Assembly: GCF_020734105.1 (NCBI RefSeq)
Contig: NZ_JAJAFR010000005.1
Location: 124,001 to 188,000, forward strand
Length of the DNA stretch: 64,000 nt
DNA from: Alkalihalobacillus deserti
Lineage (GTDB): Bacteria > Bacillota > Bacilli > Bacillales > Bacillaceae_D
Direction of reading: 5' to 3'
How positions within the stretch are numbered: the stretch's first letter is position 1; each line of letters opens with the position of its first letter. The position numbers and the translations under genes are program-made. Of this stretch, positions 21,123 through 30,346 are shown in pieces. The notes under the pieces are model-generated. The model was not told the origin of the DNA. It ran no database searches and was given only the letters and a program-made list of their open reading frames with translations.

Positions 21123-21776
21123 TTGAAATATAAAAAAGAACAAATCCATATTAAGTGGTTTAGCCAGGATCAAATAAATGCAATAGTGGAGTCCTTACCA
21201 ACTCTTAGAGATAAAATAATATTTGAGATAAATATCGAAACAGGAATGAGAATAGGAGAGATTCTTGGTTTAAAATTAAAGCACTTTGAACCAAATGAAG
21301 GTATCCTAAGTATAAAAAAAGAAGAAAATATAGAGAATGAGGCACTTGCAAAAACTAATGAGCGGGAATTACCTATAAGCGGTGAATTGTCAGAAAGAAT
21401 TGAACTTTATATTCGAGGCGAGAGGTTAGATTCCCTAACCGATAATGTTGATTATATCTTCTTAAATTGGAAAGGGAGCGCTAAAGGAGGGCCTTTAAAA
21501 CCAACAAATTATTTAAGAATTATAAAGAGGGCAGCAGAAAGGGGTGGCTTCGATCAAAGTGAAATAAGAACTCATAGTGGAATAAGTACTCTAGCACAAC
21601 AATTAGTAGATGCTCTGAATGATCGTAAAGTAACTGAAGCATTCATACTAGAACAATTTGGGTGGGGAAGTATGGATACACTTAAACGGTACGTGACAAC
21701 TTTTAATAGAAAAGGAAGACATAAAGTTTATAAAAAATTAAACATAAGGCGTTTTCAAGACAAAAGTAAAGGTTAA
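21123..21776 (+). pseudogene. tyrosine recombinase/integrase catalytic domain, probably N-terminally truncated
   Basis: 217 residues of a phage-integrase/XerD-type catalytic domain. The first catalytic Arg43 is in TGMRIGEILGL, and the tail GWGSMDTLKRYV carries Trp in the His/Trp position and the nucleophile Tyr190. The central H-x-x-R box is unusual: SEIRTHSGIS has Ser where His is expected three residues before Arg. It lacks an N-terminal core-binding domain and begins at TTG without a clear RBS. It is followed 12 bp later by a thymidine kinase gene. I read it as the decayed recombinase of an element inserted in tdk. Confidence 0.65.
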
Positions 21777-21788
21777 GGGGATTGTTTT

Positions 21789-22361
21789 ATGGCACAATTA
21801 TTTTTTAAATATGGAGCTATGAATAGCGGTAAGTCAATTGAAATACTAAAAGTAGCTCATAATTATGAAGAGCAGAATAAACCCGTACTCATATTCACCT
21901 CTGGTATAGATAATAGAGATGAAGTGGGATATGTGTCTAGTAGGATAGGGTTTAGGAGAAAGGCTATTCCTATATTTGATGAAACCAACATATATGAGAC
22001 TGTTAAGAGTTACACTCAAAGAAAATATTGTATACTCGTCGATGAATCACAGTTCTTAAAAAAACATCATGTATTACAATTGGCTCAGATTGTTGATGAA
22101 TTAGGTCTTCCAGTGATGAGTTTCGGACTTAAGAATGACTTCCGTAACGAATTTTTTGAAGGAAGTAAATATTTAATGCTATATGCAGATAAGGTAGAAG
22201 AAATGAAGACGATATGTTGGTTTTGTGAAAGAAAAGCTACCATGAATTTGCGTGTAGACAATCAAGGTAAGCCTGTTTATTCAGGGGAACAAATACAGAT
22301 TGGAGGAAATGATTCTTATTATCCAGTATGTCGTAAGTGTCATCAGGATCCTCCACTTTAG
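21789..22361 (+). CDS. tdk: thymidine kinase (intact, element-borne copy)
   Basis: 190 residues, full length for type II thymidine kinase. It phosphorylates thymidine to dTMP in pyrimidine salvage. P-loop GAMNSGKS at 9-16, Walker B-like LVDESQF at about 84-90, the lasso region SYYPV, and a zinc site built from CWFC and CRKC. It differs clearly from the truncated chromosomal tdk ([11 protein letters not shown] versus CGSMFSGKS), so it is not a duplicate. ATG 21789 follows AAGGGGATTG. It lies inside the accessory segment that interrupts tdk and may restore the lost activity. AT-rich codon use sets it apart from the core genes. Confidence 0.9.
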   Translation: MAQLFFKYGAMNSGKSIEILKVAHNYEEQNKPVLIFTSGIDNRDEVGYVSSRIGFRRKAIPIFDETNIYETVKSYTQRKYCILVDESQFLKKHHVLQLAQIVDELGLPVMSFGLKNDFRNEFFEGSKYLMLYADKVEEMKTICWFCERKATMNLRVDNQGKPVYSGEQIQIGGNDSYYPVCRKCHQDPPL

Positions 22362-22387
22362 TTTGTTTGATAAGGAGGATCCTTCAC

Positions 22388-23105
22388 ATGAATTTGAGTA
22401 ATTATTATAGCATAGAAGAATTATCCAAAATGATTAAAATCGGTATAACTCACTAAAAAAAGTATAGGAACAATATGAAAACTGATTAACATAGGTGAGT
22501 TCCCTAATGCAGAAAAAAATTCGTCTGGATGGAGAATACCAAGAAGTAATATAGAGAACTTTTTATCAGACGATCCAGAACTATTTTCTATCGAGCATTG
22601 TGCAAAACTAATAAAGTGCTCAGTAGAAACTGTAAGAAATTGGTGTGATAAAGGGCTCTTTCCGCGAACTATAAAAAATGAATCGGTTTGGGGCATAGCA
22701 AAAGAGGATATAGTTGCTTTTAATAAAGACCCAGTAGGATTTTTAACAGACAATAAGGGTAATTATTATAGGGAAGCAAATGGTAAAAAAGGTGTAGGGT
22801 TTTGTAGCAATATTGATAGTTGTAATCCGGATGGGACAAGTGTGCATTTTGAGTGTTATTCGTGTAATTGGTTTGTACCAAAAGCAGAATATTATGAGGA
22901 CTATAAAATTGAACTAGAATACTGGACAAAGGTTATGGAGAGAGAAGAAGGTAATCCTAGTAGAGCTGCTCATTTTGAAAACGTTGTACGAAATGTAAAT
23001 TGTCTAGAAAGAATTGTTAAGATCTGTCACAATGGCTTAGTATTCACCTTCAAAGTATTGGAAGAACAGGTGAATGCAGGGGAGATAGATTACTATGAGG
23101 TATAA
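22388..23105 (+). pseudogene. broken helix-turn-helix/Cys-motif protein of the recombinase element
   Basis: Good RBS AAGGAGGA and ATG 22388, then MNLSNYYSIEELSKMIKIG... is stopped by TAA at about 22454. A frameshift near 22480 follows, after which a frame runs to TAA 23103. The pieces give a MerR/excisionase-like motif, a second HTH-like segment (FSIEHCAKLIKCSVETVRNW) and a Cys-rich tail FECYSCNWFVPKAEYYEDY with a helical region after it. That tail resembles the C terminus of Tn554-type (TnpB-like) recombinases. One nonsense change plus one frameshift argue for decay rather than sequencing error. Confidence 0.6.
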
Positions 23106-23277
23106 CGAATCCTTAAAGAAAAGACACGAAATACTACGAAAAGCAACTATAAGGTCGTACAAGAGGCTATAGAGTACATTAGGGAAACTGAAGGTGGAAA
23201 AGACCCCGATCACAGCAAAAAAGCTACAAGGGCACACTGAGCATCTAGAGGAACTCTTTATAAAGCACATGGAATAA
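23095..23277 (+). pseudogene. remnant of a short helical protein, third gene of the element
   Basis: ATG 23095 overlaps the previous stop by 11 bases. The frame reads MRYNESLKKRHEILRKATIR, is stopped, continues in another frame as EAIEYIRETEGGKD, then returns with EHLEELFIKHME before TAA 23275. Two frameshifts reconstruct one basic, helical protein of about 60 residues. Its place after a recombinase-like gene recalls the TnpC-type accessory gene of Tn554 elements, which is only an inference. Confidence 0.45.
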
Positions 23278-23692
23278 GTATATATTAATAGGCTCATATG
23301 TTACTTTTTGCGAAGCGTAGTGTTCAGCGGCGCTTTTTATCACTATCTTAGAATAAGTTCATTTATGTATCCTTCACCTATTATATATCATGTTAATTTT
23401 CCCCACTGTTAATTAAACAATATTTATATTTCGAGATTTTAACCATAACAGGAGGTCGTTCTCTACGATTTTACATCCATCTTCTATTTAATATTGTGTA
23501 AGTTATTGTTATACCAAACCGGACCGCACCGAACCGGTTTGACCTATCTCTTCAGCAGTAGGGTGGTATTTTCCTTGCATCACCAAGACCAGCAATTGAT
23601 ATATATGAGTGGTTTTTCATTAACGATGGAGAACCTCTTTTTCTATTAATGAAATCTAATATGAATTTACGAAGCCATCATAGCTTTTTAAG
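23278..23692. other. AT-rich gene-free stretch
   Basis: No frame with coding character. The only notable structure is CAAACCGG (23515-23522) pairing with CCGGTTTG (23534-23541). It may hold the right end of the inserted element, but no target-site repeat of tdk sequence was recognised. Confidence 0.4.
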
Positions 23693-23726
23693 AAAATGGA
23701 AAGGAGAAATGACTCCTTTTCATTTT
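23693..23726 (-). terminator. terminator downstream of the HPr-like gene
   Basis: AAAATGGAAAGGAG pairs with CTCCTTTTCATTTT. Read on the minus strand it follows the stop at 23744. Confidence 0.7.
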
Positions 23727-23743
23727 ACGCTTAAACGATATGT

Positions 23744-24043
23744 TTAATTAATTTCAACACTAATACCATATTCTGCAAAAGCAGTTTTCATTTCATCTTT
23801 TGCTTCTTCTTCATCATCACCATGAATTTCTAATTTATATTGAGTAGAATTAGACAATAAGGATACACTTAGTCCAAGAAAGCTTTTTACATCAACTATT
23901 TTGTTTTCTATATGCAAAACAATACTTGATTTAAATTTGTTTGCAGTGTTTACAATAGAAGCCATATCTTTTACATTAATTGACCCTGATTGTACAGCTC
24001 TACCTAATTTCGATGCATCGGACGCTCTTTTATTAAAATTCAT
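23744..24043 (-). CDS. HPr/Crh-like protein lacking the phosphorylatable His
   Basis: 99 residues. An N-terminal extension of about 20 is followed by an HPr fold: the region before the first helix reads INVKDMASIVNTANKF, so the His15 position is Asn. The regulatory serine site is kept as VDVKSFLGLS (HPr Ser46 is in LKSIMG), and the final helix (DDEEEAKDEMKTAFAEYGI) fits HPr. It therefore cannot act as a PTS phosphocarrier but could be a Crh-type CcpA co-effector phosphorylated by HPr kinase. ATG 24043 has GGGGGAGG upstream and a good promoter at 24094-24122. It is divergent from the glycerol genes. Confidence 0.7.
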   Translation of the reverse strand: MNFNKRASDASKLGRAVQSGSINVKDMASIVNTANKFKSSIVLHIENKIVDVKSFLGLSVSLLSNSTQYKLEIHGDDEEEAKDEMKTAFAEYGISVEIN

Positions 24044-24093
24044 TTATGAAATTCCTCCCCCTGTAAAAGGTTATATAAGATTATCTTAGGTTA

Positions 24094-24122
24094 ATTATAC
24101 TATTATCTTTGCACGCTGTAAA
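24094..24122 (-). promoter_or_regulatory. sigma-A promoter of the HPr-like gene
   Basis: On the minus strand TTTACA (24122-24117), 17 bp, TATAAT (24099-24094), about 50 bp before the start codon. Confidence 0.75.
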
Positions 24123-24198
24123 AATACAATGAAGATAAAATTTACAAATATATATCAATTTACAATATTATTGTTATTTCCATTCTTATTTTCCACAC

Positions 24199-24345
24199 CA
24201 AGCTTCAGCTTGCGTAAGCACTTGCAGTTAAAAACCTCCTACTTTAAGTAGTTTCGCTTTTAGCCGACTTTAGTCGGTATTACTCGTTGGAGGTTCAGTC
24301 CTCCAACGAAGAACCTCCATACTTTAGTGTGGAGTCGTTTATTCC
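24199..24345. mobile_element. array of five hairpins resembling IS200/IS605 ends
   Basis: Consecutive hairpins: 24199-24212, 24239-24251, 24264-24277 (CCGACTTTAGTCGG), 24285-24308 (CGTTGGAGG/CCTCCAACG) and 24315-24334 (CTCCATAC TTTA GTGTGGAG). Hairpins with a TTTA(G) tip are typical of IS200/IS605 right ends and of the omega-RNA that overlaps them. No tnpA or tnpB is nearby, so this would be a non-autonomous relic or a free structured RNA. The rest of the 514-base gap to glpP shows nothing coding. Confidence 0.45.
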
Positions 24346-24353
24346 ATGTTTTT

Positions 24354-24375
24354 AGTATATGGATCTATACTTTTT
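24354..24375 (+). terminator. intrinsic terminator after the hairpin array
   Basis: AGTATA (24354-24359) pairs with TATACT (24366-24371), followed by T4. It would end an RNA covering the preceding hairpins. Confidence 0.55.
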
Positions 24376-24557
24376 ACAACCTCTCCTATTGTTAACATGA
24401 TAGTATAGGGGTTATAAGCGGTAGTATGGCATAAAAATTACATGAAAATCTATAAATTATATCATTAAACATAATAACGTGTTTTGATTGTGAATGAATT
24501 CAAAAGTGACAAAGCGCGATCAATTGATTAGTTTAATAATAAAAGGAGACAAGAGTA

Positions 24558-25106
24558 ATGGATCAAAAAATACTCCCAGTATTGCCGAGTATGAAAGAAT
24601 TTGAGGACTTTTTAAAAAGTCCTTTTGAGATCGGTGTTCTTATGGAAATGCATGTAGCGCAGTTAAAGAATGTTCATATGATGGCAGAGGCCCATAAAAA
24701 AAAGATTCTTTTTCATGTTGATTTAATTAATGGTTTAAAAAATGATGAGTATGCGACAGAATATCTTTGTCAGGAGTTTAATCCCTATGGCCTAATTTCT
24801 ACAAAGTCCAGTGTTATATTAAAGGCAAAACAAAAAGGGGTTCTAGCGGTACAAAGAATATTTTTAATTGATTCTCATGCGCTTGAAAAGAGTATTAAGT
24901 TACTAAAAAAAACAAAACCTGATTATATCGAAGTACTTCCGGGGGTTATGCCTTTTCTTATTAAAGAGGTAAAGAAGCTAGTTGATATTCCAATTTTCAC
25001 TGGCGGTTTTATTAAAACCCCTGAAGAGGTGAAAAATGTATTAGAAGCTGGTGCAATTACAGTAACAACCTCTAATAAAGAGCTATGGCAAACTTTTAGT
25101 AAATAA
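24558..25106 (+). CDS. glpP: glycerol uptake operon antiterminator GlpP
   Basis: 182 residues, full length. Glycerol-3-phosphate-responsive RNA-binding antiterminator with a TIM-barrel-like fold (ILFHVDLINGLKNDEYATEYL, DYIEVLPGVMP, IFTGGFIKTPEEV). In B. subtilis it binds the leaders of glpFK and glpD and lets transcription pass their terminators. Both downstream genes here have leader terminators with a common motif. ATG 24558 follows AAAAGGAGACAAGAG. It precedes glpK and glpD, but no glpF is present in the window. Confidence 0.93.
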   Translation: MDQKILPVLPSMKEFEDFLKSPFEIGVLMEMHVAQLKNVHMMAEAHKKKILFHVDLINGLKNDEYATEYLCQEFNPYGLISTKSSVILKAKQKGVLAVQRIFLIDSHALEKSIKLLKKTKPDYIEVLPGVMPFLIKEVKKLVDIPIFTGGFIKTPEEVKNVLEAGAITVTTSNKELWQTFSK

Positions 25107-25136
25107 TAAGAGCAAAACCATTGCTATCAAAAGTAT

Positions 25137-25166
25137 TTGACCTCGTTTTCATTCTTAGAGTATAAT
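25137..25166 (+). promoter_or_regulatory. glpK promoter
   Basis: TTGACC (25137-25142), 18 bp, TATAAT (25161-25166), upstream of the antiterminator leader. Confidence 0.75.
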
Positions 25167-25191
25167 TTAATTACATGTTAATAAGCGTGAT

Positions 25192-25257
25192 GGAGATGGG
25201 GAGATTCACGAAAAAATACCTTCTTAGGTATTTTTCGTTGAGTCTTCCTTTTTTAGT
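25192..25257 (+). terminator. glpK leader antiterminator/terminator (presumed GlpP target)
   Basis: GGAGATGGGGAGA (25192-25204) precedes a hairpin ACGAAAAAATACC / GGTATTTTTCGT with a U-rich tail (CTTCCTTTTTT). The GGAGA-N3-GGAGA motif is repeated in the glpD leader, which suggests it is the GlpP recognition element. Confidence 0.75.
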
Positions 25258-25347
25258 TTTGAAAAACTTAAAAATTGTTTTGCTAGTTGAAATCAAAGTT
25301 CTGAACGAAAATGTATTACCTCAACTATAATTAAGGGAGGATTCTAG

Positions 25348-26838
<1,491 letters not shown>

Positions 26839-26907
26839 TAAATCTTAAATTTACCATATAAAAAATTAAAATAATCTGCTATATTATAGATAAGTTAATA
26901 TTCGGTA

Positions 26908-26972
26908 GGAGACACGGAGAGGCCGCGACGCATTATCTTTTTAAGGTAATGTTGTTCGTGGCCTCTTTTTTT
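26908..26972 (+). terminator. glpD leader antiterminator/terminator (presumed GlpP target)
   Basis: GGAGACACGGAGA (26908-26920) leads into a stem AGAGGCC...GGCCTCT with inner pairing CATTA/TAATG, followed by seven T. Same architecture and motif as the glpK leader. Confidence 0.78.
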
Positions 26973-27059
26973 ATGCCTTTAAAAGGATGAAAATATAGAA
27001 AAGACTTAAGCTATTGAATAAAGTCGTATTTTTCTAAAGTATATAAGGGGGAAAAATAA

Positions 27060-28697
27060 ATGTTAAAACGAAACGATATTATTTCTGAATTATCTGATGT
27101 GTCGTTTGATTTACTAGTCATTGGTGGAGGTATAACAGGAGCAGGAATCGCACTTGATGCCACAACTCGTGGAATCAAGACAGCAGTAGTTGAGATGCAA
27201 GACTTTGCAGCAGGTACATCTAGCCGATCTTCAAAACTGGTGCACGGAGGATTAAGATATTTAAAACAATTAGACTTTAAAGTTGTGGCAGAAACTGGGA
27301 AAGAACGAGCAATTGTGTATGAAAATGGCCCACATGTCACCACTCCGGAATGGATGCTCCTTCCTTTTTATGAAGGTGGAACGTTTGGGAAATTTATGAC
27401 CTCTATAGGTCTTAGAGTGTATGACTTCCTCGCTGGTGTGAAAAAAAGTGAACGAAGAGTTATGTTTAGTGTAGAAGAAACCCTAAAAAAAGAACCGTTA
27501 ATTAAAAAAGATGGTTTAAAGGGTGGGGGCCATTATGTTGAATATCGCACTGATGATGCAAGATTAACAATAGAAGTCTTAAAGAAAGCGGTCGATAGTG
27601 GAGCAACAGCATTAAATTATGCGAAGGTTCAAGAATTTCTTTATGAAAACGGCAAGGTAGTTGGTGTGCTAGTTGAAGATCAGTTAACAGGGGAGAAAAT
27701 TAAAGTAAGAGCTAAAAAAGTAATCAATGCTACTGGTCCGTGGGTAGATTCGTTAAGAGAGAAAGATGGCTCGAAAAAAGGGAAAGGATTAATTTTATCT
27801 AAAGGCGTTCACATTGTTATTGATCAGTCACGCTTCCCGTTAAAGCAAGCCATCTATTTTGATACAAAAGCAGATAAACGAATGATTTTTGCAATACCTC
27901 GGGGCGGGAAAGCCTATGTAGGGACGACTGATACATTTTATCATGATGATCCTACGTCACCAGAAATCACTCAAGAAGATGTAGATTATCTTATCGATGC
28001 CATTAATTTTATGTTCCCCGATGTAAAAGTAACTCGAAAGGATGTTGAATCATCTTGGGCTGGAGTTCGCCCGCTCATCCTAGAAGAAGGGAAAGATCCA
28101 TCAGCAATTTCACGTAAAGATGAAATTTGGGAATCTGATTCAGGTTTAATTACGATTGCGGGTGGCAAATTAACAGGGTATAGAAAGATGGCTGAAACGA
28201 TTGTGAATCTTATTGCAGAAAAATTTGATTCTGAAGAAGGCCAGAAATTCATGGGTTGCCAAACAAGGAAGCTGCCTATTTCTGGAGGGGACGTAGGAGG
28301 GTCAAAGAAGTACGTACAGTTTGTCCAAGAAACAGCAGAACAAGGAACCAAATTAGGTTTATCTAAGAAGGATGCAACACATCTGGCATCGTTCTATGGA
28401 TCAAATGCACCTGTCGTATTTAATTTGCTGCATAAAGAAGAAGCAGAAAAGTATGAAATGCCTATCGTGGTTTTTGCGAAACTTGTGTATGCGATCGAGT
28501 ATGAATTGGCGGTTACTCCAGTTGACTTTTATTTCAGAAGAACGGGAAGTCTTTTATTTGATATTGACACCGTGAGAAACACGAAAAATCAGGTTTTACG
28601 ATATATGGAAGAACGATTCGGATGGTCTACTTCTGAAAAGGAAAGGTTTAATGCTGACCTTGAGGCAGAGATAAAAAACGCTACTGGTAATGAATAA
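27060..28697 (+). CDS. glpD: aerobic glycerol-3-phosphate dehydrogenase
   Basis: 545 residues. FAD enzyme, membrane associated, oxidising glycerol-3-phosphate to DHAP and feeding electrons to menaquinone. Dinucleotide-binding GGGITGAGIALDATTRG near residue 22, the family signature SSRSSKLVHGGLRYL, and the C-terminal GlpD helical domain. ATG 27060 follows AAGGGGGAAAAATAA. Transcription is gated by the upstream leader terminator. Confidence 0.95.
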   Translation: MLKRNDIISELSDVSFDLLVIGGGITGAGIALDATTRGIKTAVVEMQDFAAGTSSRSSKLVHGGLRYLKQLDFKVVAETGKERAIVYENGPHVTTPEWMLLPFYEGGTFGKFMTSIGLRVYDFLAGVKKSERRVMFSVEETLKKEPLIKKDGLKGGGHYVEYRTDDARLTIEVLKKAVDSGATALNYAKVQEFLYENGKVVGVLVEDQLTGEKIKVRAKKVINATGPWVDSLREKDGSKKGKGLILSKGVHIVIDQSRFPLKQAIYFDTKADKRMIFAIPRGGKAYVGTTDTFYHDDPTSPEITQEDVDYLIDAINFMFPDVKVTRKDVESSWAGVRPLILEEGKDPSAISRKDEIWESDSGLITIAGGKLTGYRKMAETIVNLIAEKFDSEEGQKFMGCQTRKLPISGGDVGGSKKYVQFVQETAEQGTKLGLSKKDATHLASFYGSNAPVVFNLLHKEEAEKYEMPIVVFAKLVYAIEYELAVTPVDFYFRRTGSLLFDIDTVRNTKNQVLRYMEERFGWSTSEKERFNADLEAEIKNATGNE

Positions 28698-28722
28698 TAG
28701 TACCTCTTTCAATGCCCTCGAA

Positions 28723-28810
28723 GCAATGAGCGGAGCCGTTGCTAAGTTTTTAAAAGCCTACTATGAGTGGGGTTCTCATAGCAGGCGCGCGACGTGCGAA
28801 GCCATTGTTA
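28723..28810 (+). repeat. structured intergenic repeat element, copy R4
   Basis: Core GCAATGAGCGGAGCCGTTGC, inner stem GCCTACTATGAG (28756-28767) with CTCATAGCAGGC (28775-28786; 11 of 12 pairs), then GGCGCGCGACGTGCG and CCATTG. A separate hairpin GGGCAC...GTGCCC follows at 28818-28855. Same orientation as copies R2 and R3. Confidence 0.7.
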
Positions 28811-28944
28811 CTTAAATAGGGGCACTGAAAAAGGTTGATTTTTACCTGTGCCCTCGTAATTTGAGATCTTTTTCAATTGTATTTTCGTTTTAAGAATATT
28901 TTTCAACATAGAAGGCAAAATAAATTTGAAAACCTTAGATTGCT

Positions 28945-29940
28945 CTATTTATTCATTATAGTTCTAGCTATTGCGCAAGACGCTCTTTCTGAAATTCTAG
29001 GTGTTAATGTTTGGCTGAGTGGAACTGAATTCGGATCCTTAATATAATTTAACAACGTGTTCACCATTTGTTGGGCAATTTCTTCAACAGGTACACCAAC
29101 ACTTGTTAAGGGGACTTCTAAATTTTCCAGCTGTGGGATATTGTCATAACTAATGACGGACATATCCTTTGGGATAATATAATTCGCTTGTCTCAATCCA
29201 CGGACAATGCCTGCACTAATGTCATAGCTTGAACCGATAATGGCAGTAGGCTTTAACGGTGAATTTAAGAGGTGCATCGTTGTGATATAGCCGTCATACC
29301 AATCCAGTCCTCTAGTATCGATCAGATTGTGATTGCTGACTTTAAGTCCGAATTTTACCATTGCCTGTTGAAATCCATCATATTTTTCAACTTGCCTTTC
29401 ATCGGTGAAAGAAAAATCTCCAATAAAAGCAATGTTTTCATGTCCAAGCTGATATAAGTATTCAACGGCTACATTCATTGCTTCTTTATAATTTACATCA
29501 ATAACAGGAATTGATTTATCTCTACTTACGCCATAAGTAACGAGAGGCATTGAGGTTGATTGTGGCATATCGATGTTGTGTTTATTAAACGCGATAACGC
29601 CGTCTACTTGGAATCGCTTGTACATTTCAATTGATTTTTCAATTGAGTCTATGGAAAGGATCATTTTATAGTTATGCTTGCTAATCTCTTCATTAATTTT
29701 TGTTACCAAGGTAGATGGTGCAACGCGTTCTAATGTGGGCCATATTAAGCCAATAACATTAGATTGCTTAGAGACGAGTCTTTGGGCAGCGTAATTTGGT
29801 TCATAGCCCATCTCTTTTGCGAATTTAATAACTTTATTCTTTGTTTCTTGTTTAACAAGAGGACTATTATTTAAAGCTTTCGAAACAGTTGAATGACTAA
29901 CTCCAAGCTGTTTTGCAATATCCTTTATCGTTAATTTCAT
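28945..29940 (-). CDS. LacI family transcriptional regulator
   Basis: 331 residues. N-terminal LacI helix-turn-helix TIKDIAKQLGVSHSTVSKAL at residues 3-22, then a periplasmic-binding-protein-like sugar sensor (VIGLIWPTLERVAP, GSSYDISAGIVRGLRQ) ending in the usual VPLTSVGVP. Expected to repress the divergent TRAP/GH31 operon until a sugar-like inducer binds. Four operator-like palindromes (29990, 30145, 30301, 33306) support this. The ATG at 29940 overlaps a weak RBS on the minus strand. Inducer unknown. Confidence 0.9.
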   Translation of the reverse strand: MKLTIKDIAKQLGVSHSTVSKALNNSPLVKQETKNKVIKFAKEMGYEPNYAAQRLVSKQSNVIGLIWPTLERVAPSTLVTKINEEISKHNYKMILSIDSIEKSIEMYKRFQVDGVIAFNKHNIDMPQSTSMPLVTYGVSRDKSIPVIDVNYKEAMNVAVEYLYQLGHENIAFIGDFSFTDERQVEKYDGFQQAMVKFGLKVSNHNLIDTRGLDWYDGYITTMHLLNSPLKPTAIIGSSYDISAGIVRGLRQANYIIPKDMSVISYDNIPQLENLEVPLTSVGVPVEEIAQQMVNTLLNYIKDPNSVPLSQTLTPRISERASCAIARTIMNK

Positions 29941-29989
29941 AAGAGTTCACCAACTATTTAATTATTTTTAAAATCGAAATATAGATTAA

Positions 29990-30003
29990 TAACCACGTTA
30001 TAA
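29990..30003. promoter_or_regulatory. LacI-type operator 1
   Basis: TAACCACGTTATAA, 12 of 14 positions match the motif TAATMACGTKATTA. It lies 50 bp from the regulator's own start, so autoregulation is likely. Confidence 0.5.
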
Positions 30004-30144
30004 AAAAATAACTGAAGAACAGTTATATAATCATATTTTACAGTTATAAAGGGATGTGTCAAACGCTTATGATTAAAAAAAGACAAAATTTTTATGAATC
30101 ACAGTTGAAAATTTACGCATTATAAAGTAAAGTAGTCATTGTAA

Positions 30145-30158
30145 TAATCACGTTGTAA
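30145..30158. promoter_or_regulatory. LacI-type operator 2
   Basis: TAATCACGTTGTAA, 12 of 14 match, in the middle of the 406-base divergent region. A cre-like TGAAAACGTTATTT lies at about 30203. Confidence 0.5.
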
Positions 30159-30300
30159 ATAATGATGTTAATGGTTTTTGGTCGGATATTATTCATCAAT
30201 AATGAAAACGTTATTTTGTTAAAAATCAATTCCTCTGGCGGATAATCTTATTTTTGTTTAAAAGATTTTTGTATAAATAGTATTGAAAAGGATTACAACT

Positions 30301-30314
30301 TAACAACGTTGTTT
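30301..30314. promoter_or_regulatory. LacI-type operator 3
   Basis: TAACAACGTTGTTT, containing the perfect 12-bp palindrome AACAACGTTGTT, 33 bp before the TRAP binding-protein gene. It is well placed to block initiation. Confidence 0.55.
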
Positions 30315-30346
30315 ATTACAAAAAATTAAATGTAGGGGGAACACCA

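Noticed and set aside
22421..22753. Minus-strand 110-codon frame opposite the broken HTH gene
   Set aside because: The plus strand gives coherent HTH and Cys-motif protein sequence with an excellent RBS; the antisense frame has neither.
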